Shown here: in pieces, positions 22,601-31,696 of the stretch
Layout: every line of letters begins with the position of its first letter
Position numbering within the stretch: the first letter of the stretch is position 1
Assembly (NCBI GenBank): GCA_964036195.1
Contig: OZ038452.1
Coordinates: forward strand, 26,857,785-26,921,784
Direction: 5' to 3'
DNA length: 64,000 nucleotides
DNA from: Sphaerolaimus hirsutus
Lineage: Eukaryota; Nematoda; Chromadorea; Monhysterida; Sphaerolaimidae
Notes under the pieces: generated by a model
What the model saw: the letters and a program-made list of their open reading frames with translations, nothing else
Database searches by the model: none
Told to the model about the DNA's origin: nothing
Position numbers and translations under genes: made by a program

Positions 22601-25600
22601 TGCCAGGGGTCTAGTAGGGGACGGATTGGGGGCAGGTGATTCCGAAAACTCGAAAATGGGGATTCGAAAACCAGGCCCTAAACCTGATCTCAATCCCCAG
22701 GACTAATACCCGAACCGAAATCTGACACTAAATTTTATGGACCCGCAACCTAATGCCCGGATATGAAAATTTAGAAATTTGGAACCCAAGTTTTTTATGC
22801 ATTTGGCACAATTCCAGCAGTTTTTGACATTTAGATCGAAGACCGCCTTCTAATTATTTCCAGGAACACCCGATACCCGATAACCACCGCGGTTCGTAAC
22901 CCTTCCATTTGTAATCCAAAGTATTCATGTCGGTTGTAAAGCCAAAGTAGCTTTATTAACGACATACTTTGGCTTACGAACCGATGGGTTAAATATCGGG
23001 TAGGTTAAATTAGGGATGGCAAGCGCTTTTTTTCAAGCGCTTTTTTTAAAAAAACGCCGCTTTAAAAAAAAGCGCTGACAAAAAATTTTGTACTTAGACA
23101 CTAGTTATTTTGCTATTTTTTTGTGCACAAGCGCGAAATTTCACATGCAAATTACCACTGGTGGTTGTTTTCATTGGTTTTGTGGCATTTTTAGTGTCAT
23201 TGCTTCTATTCCTGCATGTTATCCTGTAATAATAAGTTGTGATATGTTAGTGTAGTATAGAATATTCAGTCAATGTGCTCCTACATACTTCTACAGTGGG
23301 AAACATTAGTCTCAATATATTAGCCTTCTCTTATAGCCTTATTTATAAGCACTATTTCATGCCTAACTTCACTTGAAGTCACGAAACATTCACAAACAGC
23401 GATATACATAATGAGTCAACATAAAAAGTAATTTTTTTTGGCAGAAATCACCACTTATCATGTTATCCCATGACTACACAGCCATTATATGGCTATATAT
23501 CATCACAAGTACTGCCACTTGTCTGATATACCTGTATATATTGATACAGAACCATATTTGAGAGCTTTTGAGGGAAAGTCTCGACATTTTTTGAAAAAAA
23601 GCGAAAAAACGCGTTTTTTTCTTCAAAAAAGCGCTTTTTTTAAAAAAGCGCCTTTTTCCATCCCTAGGTTAAATATCGCTATACTCTGATAATTTCGTAG
23701 CCCAAATAATATCAAAAAGTGTACCTTCTATTGGAAGAAATACGGTAGCTGTTCTAGTTGAAAGAAGACAAGTTTGTTTGTTTTGTTTGAACAGTTTAGA
23801 ATTGGTTCCATTACAATATCTATCTGTGACACGATCTGCTTAAATTTTATCAAACATGATTAATGAAGCACCCAGAAATAATATTTGCAACAAATGAGTT
23901 GAAAGAGGTCAGTCACATCGAATGAACTTTATGCCGTATTTGATTGATGTGTGATAATTATGCGACAAATACTTTTTACGACAATTTGACATGTCTGCTG
24001 TGCATAAATATAAAGCTGTACATGTATATAGCATGCTTTTCAATTTCATGCTAGTTTTACCGTTTTTGCGTTAAATTTTTTTCATTTCGGCTACTTTTTT
24101 ACACGGCACATATTGAAGTGATCAATTGAGATTGTACGGATATTTTGCATCGGCAACATTTTTAGACTTTTGTCAAAGAACGTGCGCCAGAAAAATGGCC
24201 GACTCTTGTCGTATGCGGGGGGCCAGTCTCGCACCCTGTAAAGTGTCAAGTGTCAAATGTCATGTAAAATTAAAGGAAAAAAGAAAAATTTTACTGAAAG
24301 TTTGACATATGCATCACATTGACAAATCAAAATGACATTTTACATGATATTTGACTCGTTACTTTACACTTTACAGGGTGCGGGACTGCCACCTGACCGT
24401 TCCTCCCGCTTGTAGCATTTTATTCATTTTAACACTTTCGTCTACCATGTTTCCATGGTTCATACGGCTATAATCGAGAGTGGCTAATTATTACATCATA
24501 CTAAAATGTATTTACTAGCTATATGCTAATTTATTAGAGGGGGCAATGCAAGTATTTATTGTTTCATTGTGGACAGATGAATATATTTCAAATTTTCAAA
24601 GCGGACGTAAATAATTTTCAGTGCCGTCATCGACCGCAGCTAATAATAGTCCATAGGGCATACGGTTCGACGGAAACAGATAGTCCATATTATTTTTGAA
24701 GTGAAATTCCATGTACGAAACCGATATTTACAATGACCCTGCCCCTACACACACCGGTTGAAACATAATTTCATAATCATGAAGTCATAATTCAGACTAA
24801 AAATTCGAAAATGCAATATTTTGAGGGAATTTTTTTTTGAAAAGTCAAAAAAGATTCGAAAATTTGAAAAGTAATAAAAAAGATTAGAAAATTCAAAAAC
24901 TATTTTTGAAAAAAATTCGAAAAGTCGTTTTCGAAAAAACACTTAAAAATTTGAATACTCTTCTCATGACGGTTTGCCATCGTTACTGAGCTGCAACAAC
25001 TGCAAATTATTTAATGTCTCTTATAACTCACGCAAGCACAAATTATCCTGGCGCTTTTGTTCTTGGCGCCACTAAAAAAAACGCGCTAGCGCAGTAATCA
25101 CATGCTCGCTTGACGCATTTGATTTCATTGCAGCCATATAAACATAGCAAATACATCCGTGATAAATGGTACTTGCATATTTCACATCAATCTATAGAAT
25201 GCAAGCCGAAGTGAACTGACAGAGTTGGGGGTGGGAGGGGGCATTGTCCCTGTGGCAACAAGCTTAGAACACACGCAGCTGGCGCCATTACCAGACCCTA
25301 TAAAAGTAAAAGTTCATACAGAGTGTCAAATGTCGTGTAAAATGCCCTGTGAAATGTCAAATGACAGGCAAAGTATCAAAAGATATGTACAATTCCCTGT
25401 GAAATGTGAAAAGTCAAAAGTCATGTAAAATGTCCTGCTTAATGTCAAACACGGTTTACCATTTTCTCGCAGTCTGAAAAGTCATAAAAAAGGCTCTAAG
25501 TTTGCCCCCTGCACGCACACATCCACCCAACACCCTGCCTTGCGGTGCGCAGGGAGGGCGGGCAGCTGGCGGCGCAGACGAGCGGCGGGCTGGCGGGGCC

Positions 25601-28600
25601 GGCGGGCACGCTGCACTCGTCCATCTCGTTCATCCTGCTCAACTTCGCCGAGATGAACAAGCTCTGGGTCAGGATGCAGTACGCAGGTATTTGCGACAAT
25701 TGGTTTTATGGCGTCACGGGTGGTCTTTGCAAAGTTGGCCAGCGATACTTGGCTCCGCGGACCGCACGCTATTCGGTTTTCTGAAGGAAACCCCATTATG
25801 ACGTCATCGTTTATTAAATAAAGATCAGTCTAACAAAAAAGCAAAGAAACGTTTCAGGGAAAAACATTCGTCGCTTGTACGTGACTCCGCCTTTTTCTTT
25901 TTAAATGTTTTTCCTTTTTTTTGTGAAAGTGCATTCATAAATATCCTGCTGGCGCGTTATCGACGTAAACATAAGTAATTTTGGGCGCATACTTTGCGGT
26001 CCGTCGAGTATAAGCTAAAATGGTGCCAGTGCTTTTGGCGCTTGGCACAAATGGTGCCTCAGAAAGAGTGTAAATATGAAGCGCCAAGTGTACCAAAGTA
26101 TGCTAATCCTAAAAGTAAACAAGTGACTTTGGTGTTGTTTGATTCGTGGATCATTTTTGAACTGTCTTGGTTTGGAATACTCACATAATTTTTTGGCATG
26201 GGTATGTTGGGTATAGGTATATAGTGTTCGCTTGCATATAGGTAATGATCAGGAAATTAGTCCATCACAGTCACAGTACATCGACACCTTAAAAAGCCAC
26301 ATTCTAATAGAACACATCAATACTATTTAATGCGAAAATGTAGATTGGCAATGTTTTTCAGCAAAAATTGCGCTATTTTCTTCACAGTGAAACTTACATT
26401 TTACAAACTTACATTTTGAAGCGTACATTTTACATTTTACAAACTGCCACTGGGTCGTTTGCAGGTAGCTCTAAGCTGGCCGAGCGGCGGGAGAAGGAGC
26501 GCCAAGAGCTGCGCATTTTGGTGGGCACCAACTTGGTGCGCCTGAGCCAACTGGACAACGTCGACCTGCCCGTCTACAGACAGGTCGGCATCCACGATCA
26601 GTTCTAGGGGCACCTTCTAGGATGCCGGCCCGAAGGCGTCGTATTTGTGCTGGTGCCCCGCTAGTTGGCACTTGTGAAATAGGAAAGCGGCGAAAATCGT
26701 GTAGAGATGAGTCGGGAAGTGTCAGCGTAATGTCACTTCACGACGCTTTACCACCTCTATCCACACCACATTTTTTGCTGTGATAGGGGAATCCAGAATT
26801 CTAGGGTGATTAAAAAAATACACGAAAAATATGCGATAAATTTTTATTTAACGTTTCATATTTCTAGCAAAAATGTTCTGTATTTGTGAGAAAATTCATA
26901 TTTATTTTTTTATCGCTCTCAGAGGTGATTTGGAAGAAACATTGGACTCAATTTCACTGAAGCGATTTTTTAAAATCAGATTCAGACAGCCTGAAAAATC
27001 GATCTTTACAAACCGTAAATCAAGCGCCTTACATTTGCACCTGCATAAATGTGCAAAACGATTGCCTTGAATATCGTGCATGGGTTTTGCGTGTTCGCTT
27101 TGAGTCCGTGCCTATATATTGGCTCGCTCGCAGACCGTGCTGCCGGCAATGCTGGAGCAGGTGGTGTCGTGCAGGGACGCCCTGGCGCAGGAGTACCTCA
27201 TGGAGTGCATCATACAGGCTAGCCGCTCTTTTGTTGCCCATCGGTTTGGCACCGTGCCAATCACAGGTGCCCTGGCTTGCTCAGGTGTTTCCGGACGACT
27301 TCCACTTGAGCACGCTGGACGAGCTGCTGGCAGCCTGCGCCGAGCTGCACCAGGCTGTGCAGGTGCGCCCTGGCGCCAGTCCCGGACCCTGTAAAATGTC
27401 CAATATCATGCAAAGTGTCTAATGTCATGGAAAAGCAATTTTGACATTTGATGGGGCATTTTACATGACTTTACAGGGCTCTGGACTGGGACTGCCCCCT
27501 GGTTCCAATTCTGACAGTGGACAAGTGGCAAAAGAAGTGCTTGATGATCAGTAAGGCTAGGTGCTATTTACTCAAGCGACAAGTGTACATAACACGTATT
27601 GTCATTGTAAATTTACTTATCATTGACACAATAGCCTGTTCCCTTCTAAATAACTCGACTTATGATTAAGCACTGTTTTTCCACTTCACTAGCGGGGCTG
27701 GCGCCAAAGGCTTTACGTCGCTCGGCGCTCAGTGCCCATCTAACTGTGCAGGGCTCTCCTATTTTTTTACCCTCCGGGGGGTTGGATAGATAGCTGAGCG
27801 GCCTCTGGGATAGATAGATAGCTGGAAATTTTTGGGGGGGTTTGGGGGAACAAGAACTGGTAATTTTGGAGGTGAAAATGTATAAAAGGATATGAAAAAA
27901 GACCCCTACAACGGTGTCTCGCCGCGGCTCAGATGCGCACGGTGCTGATCGCGCTGATCGACCGCATCGCCGTGTACTGCGCCGAGAGCGAGCGGCGGCC
28001 CGAAGGCGCCCAACAGCCCAACGAGCACCTGTTCGAGGTGTTCAGCGAGCACACGAACAAGATCGTCGCCAGCAGACACGACATGCCCCTGGAGGACGTG
28101 GTCGCGCTGCAGACGGCGCTCGTGCGACTGGCGCTCCGCTGCTACCCCGACCGCAAGGACTACGTGGACACGGTGCTCGCCATCGTAGAGTCCGCCTTCG
28201 CCAAGCACCAGGTGCCAGTCCCCCGGACCCCGTAAAATGTCTAATGTCATGCAAAGTGTCAAAAGTCATGGAAAATGCCCGGTAAAACGTACGTTTGCCA
28301 TTTTACCGGGCATTTTACATGACTTTTGACACTTTGCATGACATTTTACAGGGCATTTTACATGACTTTTGACACTTTGCACCCCCGATGCGCCTCCAGG
28401 CGCAGCTGGCGCACAACGGGCGCGTCGGCCGCGAGCTGCTCAAACTGATCCGCCTGCCCGTGGAGCACTACGGCAGCGTGGTCGACCTGCTCGACTTGCC
28501 GCACTTCAAGGCCGCCTACGCGCCGCTCGACTACCGCGGGCGGACGCTCGCCTGCCTGGCCGTGTGCCAGAGGGCGCTCGAGACGGCCGCGTTCATCGAC

Positions 28601-31456
28601 CAGGTGTCGCAGGTGCGTGACTCCGCCCCCTTTCCCACGCGTCTGCGCGTGCGCCCGTGAGCTCAGCCTCTCTCGCAGGCCGAGGGCATCGTGGAGTTGC
28701 TCGAGCCGCTGGTGAGCGACCAGAGCGACCAGCCGGCCGACGTGTTCGACAGCGACGAGTTCGGCGAGGAGCAGCACCACGTGGCCCGACTGATAGCCCT
28801 GCTGCACAACGAGACCAGCGCCGACACGCAGTACTTGGTGCGTCTGTCAGGGGCAGTCCCACTCAGACCCTGTAAAATGTAAAATATCATGCATAAAGTG
28901 TCAAGTCATGTAAAATACCCTGCAAAAGCGCAACTCGGTTGCCTTTTTTATGACTTTAGACACTTTGCATGACGTTATACATTTTACAGGTCATTTTACA
29001 TGGCTTTGGTATTGGCACCTGGTCATCCTCTTTGCAACCAATTCACACTGACCCTTTCGCCGCGCTGCAGATTCTGGCTGCGGTGCGCAAGAAGTTAGGC
29101 ACGGGCGGCTCCAATCGGATGCGCTTCACGCTGCCGCCGCTCGTGTTCGCCGCTTACAAGCTGGCGCGCCGCTTCAACGCGCACGAAACCAAGGTCGCCT
29201 GACGTCGTTTTGTGGTTTCCGTTTGAACGTTAAAAAACTCATGTTCGCAAGTGTTTGCGGAATTGTGGGGTTGGGATCATCTTTTTCGGGTTCGGGTATC
29301 GGTTCCAGTAAATTTTGCGGAGATCCGTTTGGGTTCGGGTCGTAGAGCCAGGCTCGGTTATCCGGTTTTTGGTTTCAAAAAATGTGCGGGTACGGGCTTC
29401 TTGTCGGGTCGGATTGCCAACCGTAACGCAACCGTGAAACAGGGGTCGCGCCCGTCGTAGGACGAGGTGTGGTCGAAGAAGCTGTCCAAGGTGTTCAAGT
29501 TCGCGCACGACACGGTGGCGGCGCTGTGCAAGGAGGCGGACATGGCCGCCCTGCCGCTGCGCCTCTACTTGGCCGGCGCCCTAGCCCTGGACCAGTGCGA
29601 CCAACAGTTCGCCCCCAGGGAGTCCATCGCGTATGACTTCGTGTCGCAGGTTGCGCTTGCACCCATTTGAACGCTCGCGTCGGACACAGCATGCAAGGAA
29701 TTGGGGACGGCATTTTTAGGGCGGGTCCAGACTAGGGTGTCAACAAAAACTTTTTGGCGGAAAACGGAAACAGAAACGGAAAAAAATCTGCACTTGCCGG
29801 AAAACGGAAATGGAAACGGAAAAATACTTGCACTTGCCGGAAAACAGAAAACGGAACAATTTGCTGAAATTATGCCGGAAACAGAAAAAAAATTGCTAAA
29901 ATTTTGCCAGAAATGGAGAAAAAAATTTGCAGAAATTTATCCGGAAATAGAAAAATTTGCTGAAATCATGCAAGAAATAGAAATAATTCACATAATTGAG
30001 AACCTGCATGCATTTTTACGAGTTTGGCTGAAACAGAAAAGGAAAATTGAGCTGGTCAATAAAAAAACGTTGGCACAACAGACAATTGAGCCGGAAAATG
30101 GAAAAAAGACGGTAAAACTGAAAATTTAGCCGGAAAAAGGAAAATGGGCCGGAAAAACGGAAACGGAAACGAAAAACAATTTAACAGCCGGAAAACGGCA
30201 ACGGAAACGGAAAAAAATTTGCCTGCAGAAACGGAAAACGGAAAGTTGACACCCTAGTCCAGACTTATGTTTCGTCCCATTGAGCCCACGCGCCGTAGTT
30301 GACTTCTACATCAAATGTCAACTGGTGCCTATCCCGATTGAAAGCTTGATGTTGAGCCGACGAACGACGTTCAGACGCAAGCTTTTAGTTGGAACTTAAC
30401 CAGTTGACATTTGGTGTCGATGTCAACTAGCGTAGCGTATAGGGCCATTGACGCCACAACACTAGTTGACATTAAAATGTCAACTGATATATGTCAACCA
30501 AAAACAGCACAATGGGACGACAGGAGAGTCTGGCAGACTGCCCCCTAGAATGCCAACCCCAATTCACTCTATGAGGGGGGGTTGCGATCCCTACAGATGG
30601 TGGGCGCGACTTGCAGGCGTTCTCGATCTACGAGGACGAGATCAGCGACAGCCGGTCGCAGCTGGCCGCCGTGTGCGTGATCACGGCCGCGCTGCAGCAG
30701 ATGCGCTGCTTCGGCGCCGACAGCCACGAGCCGCTGCGGACCCAGTGCGCCCTGGCCGCCGCGCGACTCTTCAAGAAGCCCGACCAGTGTAGGGGGCTCT
30801 TCGGCGTGGTACGTCCCGTATATTGGACAAATGGCAAATGTTATGCAAATTGTTGAAAGTCGTGTAAAATGCCATGGTGTTTTGCCGTTTTATCGGGGAT
30901 TTTACATGACTTTTGACACTTTGCATGACATGTGACTTTTTACAGGGTCTGGGACTGCCCCCTGGGAAACGTTATGGCAGCGGGTGATTCGCTCGCGCAG
31001 CGTGTAAAGATTAGCCGCGCAGGCGCACTTGTTCTGGTCGGCCACGGTGGCCGGTCAGGAGGGCCAGCTGCGCGACGGCAAGCGCGTCGCCGACTGCATG
31101 AAGAAGGCGCTCAAAGTGGCCGGCCAGTGCAGCATGGACCCGGCGCTGCAGCTGCAGCTGTTCATCGAGGCGCTCGACCACTACCTGTACTTCTACGAGG
31201 CGGCGTGCGGCGACGTGACGCCGGTCACGCTCAACCAGCTGCTGGGCAAGATCAGAGAGACGCTGCCGCAGCTGGAGGACACGGCCGAGCACGAGCAGCT
31301 GCGCGCCCACTTCCAGGTGCGTCGCCGCCGCCGCGCGTCATCTTTCTGTCGTGTAGTTCGTGCCGCGCCGCGCAGAACACGCTCGTCTACGTGCGGCAGC
31401 GAGCAGAGGCCCCGCCCGCGCCGGACGCCGTGCCTTTCGACGGCATCATACTGTGA
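7683..31456 (+). CDS. VPS35: Retromer subunit VPS35, 16 exons, complete
   Basis: Central alpha-solenoid of the retromer (VPS26-VPS35-VPS29), which recycles receptors from endosomes to the Golgi or plasma membrane. Coding exons: 7683-7784, 7846-7942, 8269-8392, 8810-8983, 25553-25686, 26465-26583, 27134-27217, 27285-27362, 27933-28211, 28400-28612, 28679-28837, 29071-29193, 29461-29649, 30617-30808, 31023-31316, 31376-31456. Phases agree at every junction and give 813 aa (human 796). Seen: FQMKRCL at the start, [11 protein letters not shown] (residues about 100-110, the VPS26-binding PRLYL motif), [96 protein letters not shown], ending FDGIIL. Intron 4 is 16.6 kb and contains the K2P gene on the other strand. 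Intron 7 (27218-27284) starts with GC instead of GT. Intron 9 is an introner-like element. Confidence 0.96.
9041..9240. mobile_element. hAT-like MITE with ATCGATAT arms
   Basis: Ends GGGGTTGGGAGGATGTG and CATATCGTCCCAACCCTA, with repeated ATATCGAATATCGATATCG inside; same family as 10970-11728. Target duplication not clear. It lies in VPS35 intron 4. Confidence 0.6.
9552..16649 (-). CDS. Two-pore-domain potassium channel (KCNK/K2P), 9 coding exons
   Basis: Background potassium channel of the plasma membrane; two such subunits form one pore. Coding exons in transcript order: 16649-16386, 15978-15884, 15497-15335, 15023-14855, 14639-14466, 13881-13709, 12028-11912, 10952-10769, 9655-9552. Phases agree throughout; 480 aa. 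The first exon begins at an acceptor (16659) with ATG at 16649, so an upstream exon exists and could add residues. TM1 is [20 protein letters not shown] (about 22-42), then a cap region. Selectivity filter 1 is TIGYGN (121-126), preceded by [12 protein letters not shown]. Filter 2 is TIGFGD (285-290). TM4 is [14 protein letters not shown], followed by a long polar tail ending YLEYKFK. A Ser/Lys-rich loop (about 175-230) with [12 protein letters not shown] repeats separates TM2 and TM3. The exon 2 donor is GC (AG|GCACGT). Two introns (14640-14854 and 10953-11911) are introner-like elements. The gene lies wholly within VPS35 intron 4. Confidence 0.9.
9686..10369. mobile_element. hAT-type element, AACGTTTTTT arms
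   Basis: Ends TAGGGTTGGCCGATG and CCAACCCTA with an exact 8-base duplication TTTGTGAC on both sides. Arms are TTTTTTTAAAAAAAAACG runs. It lies in the last K2P intron. Confidence 0.85.
10953..11911 (-). mobile_element. Introner-like element forming K2P intron 7, split by a hAT element
   Basis: On the minus strand the donor is GCCCAG|GTGCCAGTCCCAGACCC and the acceptor GGGACTGCCCCCAG|GTGCAG, i.e. both element termini are the splice sites. The inner TGTCAAATGTCATGCAAAG motif and its inverse are present at 11733-11900. A hAT element (10970-11728) sits inside, inflating the intron to 959 bases without touching either splice site. Confidence 0.85.
10970..11728. mobile_element. hAT-type element nested in the introner
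   Basis: Ends TAGGGTTGGGACGATATG and CGTCCCAACCCTA with exact 8-base duplication GTCCCAGA (10962-10969, 11729-11736), which lies within the introner terminus. Both arms are ATCGATAT repeats around about 400 bases of unique sequence. Confidence 0.88.
12073..13695. mobile_element. Large palindromic element with the assembly gap at its centre
   Basis: About 700-base arms: 12078-12800 reads as the diverged reverse complement of 13005-13690 (for example ACTCGGGAACCGCTTAGCG against CGCCAAGCGGTTCCCGAGT; GACCCCCCAGACCGGAG against CTCCGGTCTGGGGGGTC). Outer ends are GGATTTTGGGGTTAGC and its inverse. It lies in K2P intron 6. Arms contain no coding region I recognise. Confidence 0.8.
12805..13004. other. 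Assembly gap of 200 N
   Basis: A run of exactly 200 N, probably a placeholder length. Open frames that cross it are artefacts. Confidence 0.99.
13933..14338. mobile_element. Two adjacent elements of a second introner-like family
   Basis: Copies 13933-14169 and 14167-14338 abut. Each starts TGGTGCCA and ends CCCCTGG like the main family, but the interior differs (GTGAAATGGCAAAGGCGAAG with its inverse, AAAATGAGAAG). They lie inside K2P intron 5 and do not form its splice sites. Confidence 0.65.
14640..14854 (-). mobile_element. Introner-like element forming K2P intron 4
   Basis: Minus-strand donor CCGG|GTGCCAGTCCCAGACACTG and acceptor GGGTTCGGGACTGCCCCAG|AG. The intron is 215 bases and entirely the element. 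The phase-1 junction restores ...[17 protein letters not shown] in frame. Confidence 0.87.
15083..15296. mobile_element. Tc1/mariner-type MITE, CCGTA...TCCTCGAATAA family
   Basis: Ends CCGTAAGTCCTCGAATAAGA and CATTCGAGGATATACGG between TA dinucleotides. It lies in K2P intron 3. Related copies are at 37426, 43434, 45033 and 60278. Confidence 0.65.
15540..15825. repeat. Diverged GGGGAATAATT / TTCAAGGGG repeat
   Basis: Begins CCTTGGGGAATAATTTTTTCG and ends GGGGAGGGATTATTCAAG, resembling the MITE at 15083 and fragments at 950-1030, 18309-18430 and 38112-38440. Limits uncertain. Confidence 0.45.
16966..17130. mobile_element. Diverged copy of the 7078-7222 palindromic MITE
   Basis: Shares AAATCTGTTTTGAACA, GAGTTTACCAAAATGA, CTGTCAACTGC and CTGCGGTGTAC with that element. 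The first arm contains a short tandem duplication. Confidence 0.6.
17178..17679. mobile_element. hAT-type element, CAGGGGTC family
   Basis: Ends CAGGGGTCTCCTAG and TTGGAGACCCCTG with exact 8-base duplication CGTGCCGG on both sides. The interior is like that of 2071-2588. Confidence 0.88.
17680..21596. other. VPS35 intron 4, mostly unassigned
   Basis: No exon I can place. It holds a C-rich TAACTCCCCC fragment (18309-18430) and a decayed CAGGGGTC-type piece (about 19620-19985). A GC-rich stretch at 19150-19285 opens on the minus strand after an acceptor-like TTTCTTAG and might be an upstream K2P exon, but I find no convincing donor. Confidence 0.4.
21597..22578. mobile_element. hAT-type element, CAGGGGTC family, outer copy
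   Basis: Ends CAGGGGTCTCCTAG and ATGGAGACCCCTG with exact 8-base duplication CCCTATGA. It is interrupted by an inverted copy of its own family. Confidence 0.87.
21700..22195. mobile_element. CAGGGGTC family copy inserted, inverted, into its relative
   Basis: CAGGGGTCTTCTAG ... CTACCCCTG in the opposite orientation to the host copy (its GCTATCTAT blocks read on the minus strand). Flanks TCCGGATG and CCCGGAGG look like a diverged duplication. Confidence 0.75.
22579..23010. other. Intronic, CCCGA-rich repeat remnant
   Basis: No gene. Contains AATCCCCAG, ACCCGATACCCGATAACC and similar degenerate repeats like those at 61270-61790 and 29255-29440. Confidence 0.35.
23011..23666. mobile_element. 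hAT-type element, AAGCGCTTTTTT arms
   Basis: Ends TAGGGATGGCAAGCGC and TTCCATCCCTA with exact 8-base duplication GGTTAAAT. Arms are runs of AAAAAAGCGCTTTTTT. The middle (AGTGTCATTGCTTCTATTC ...) matches the middle of the elements at 1850 and 9686, so these are one extended family. Confidence 0.87.
23667..25278. other. VPS35 intron 4, AT-rich, one introner copy
   Basis: No exon seen. It contains the introner-like element at 24216-24395; the rest is AT-rich without recognisable structure. Confidence 0.4.
24216..24395. mobile_element. Introner-like element, deep intronic copy
   Basis: GGCCAGTCTCGCACCCTGTA ... TTTACAGGGTGCGGGACTG with TGTCAAATGTCATGTAAAA inside. It lies far from any splice site. 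Confidence 0.75.
25279..25445. mobile_element. One-ended introner-like element near the VPS35 exon 5 acceptor
   Basis: Starts CTGGCGCCATTACCAGACCC and carries several TGTCAAATG / TGTAAAATGCCCTG motifs, but no clear inverted right end before the exon at 25553. Confidence 0.55.
25754..26012. mobile_element. CGGACCG / CGGTCCG inverted-repeat MITE
   Basis: Left TCCGCGGACCGCACGCTATT, right GCATACTTTGCGGTCCGTCG, with TGACGTCATC inside. It lies in VPS35 intron 5. Other copies: 38011-38548 and, inverted, 51070-51330. Confidence 0.6.
26700..26785. repeat. 3' fragment of the CACAGCAAAAAAT element
   Basis: GTCGGGAAGTGTCAGCG ... ATTTTTTGCTGTGATA matches the right part of the element at 42034-42389. It lies in VPS35 intron 6. 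Confidence 0.55.
27369..27502 (+). mobile_element. Introner-like element 6 bases inside the VPS35 intron 8 donor
   Basis: Exon 8 ends GTGCAG|GTGCGC and the element starts almost at once (GGCGCCAGTCCCGGACCCTG), ending GGGACTGCCCCCTGG. The intron continues to 27932. Confidence 0.75.
27751..27908. repeat. Shortened CAGGGGTC-family hAT copy
   Basis: CAGGGCTCTCCTATTTTTTTA ... AAAGACCCCTA with CCTCCGGGGGGTTGGATAGATAG inside; much of the element is missing. Confidence 0.6.
28212..28399 (+). mobile_element. Introner-like element forming VPS35 intron 9
   Basis: Donor CACCAG|GTGCCAGTCCCCCGGACC is the element 5' terminus. The interior has TGTCATGCAAAGTGTCAAAAG and its inverse, with the right arm partly duplicated, up to a diverged end GCGCCTCCAG|. 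The 188-base intron contains nothing else. Confidence 0.8.
28848..29022 (-). mobile_element. Introner-like element in reverse orientation in VPS35 intron 11
   Basis: CAGGGGCAGTCCCACTCAGA ... GGTATTGGCACCTGG, the reverse of the splicing orientation. The exon uses its own donor just upstream (TTG|GTGCGT) and a distant acceptor at 29070. Confidence 0.7.
29733..30256. mobile_element. hAT-type element, CGGAAAACGG family
   Basis: Ends TAGGGTGTCAAC and GTTGACACCCTA with exact 8-base duplication GTCCAGAC. The body is repeats of GGAAAACGGAAACGGAAA. It lies in VPS35 intron 13. Relatives: 35696, 46035, 51745. Confidence 0.88.
30293..30452. repeat. GTTGACAT-type MITE copy
   Basis: GAGCCCACGCGCCGTAGTTG ... 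GATGTCAACTAGCGTAG and AGGGCC form weak inverted ends like those at 4075 and 7261. Confidence 0.45.
30820..30965 (+). mobile_element. Introner-like element in VPS35 intron 14
   Basis: The right end is clear (TTTTACAGGGTCTGGGACTG then CCCCCTGG); the left end near the donor is diverged (AAATGTTATGCAAATTG). It lies between exon ends 30808 and 31023. Confidence 0.65.
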
Positions 31457-31696
31457 TAATCCGATGAGCTCGACGCCGGGCAAATTGTATTTTTATTATT
31501 AAGATGTGTATTTATTCCATGGAACGTGGTGTACTACAATATATATACCTATAAAGTTTGTCTAAAGTTTATTTTACGAAACCAATGTGCCATTGACGTC
31601 AAGTCGTGTAATTAAAAACACTCCTAAACCCCCGGAAAGGGTGCCAGTTTACAAAACAGCCTATAATCAATCTCAATCCGGCGCGGGCCGGCTCGA
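31457..31696. other. Short interval between VPS35 and the convergent peptide gene
   Basis: The stop codons of the two convergent genes are 240 bases apart, so their 3' UTRs probably approach or overlap. I see no canonical AATAAA. Confidence 0.5.

Noticed and set aside
29701..30129. 142-aa lysine/glutamate-rich open frame
   Set aside because: Translation of GGAAAACGGAAA repeats within a hAT element.
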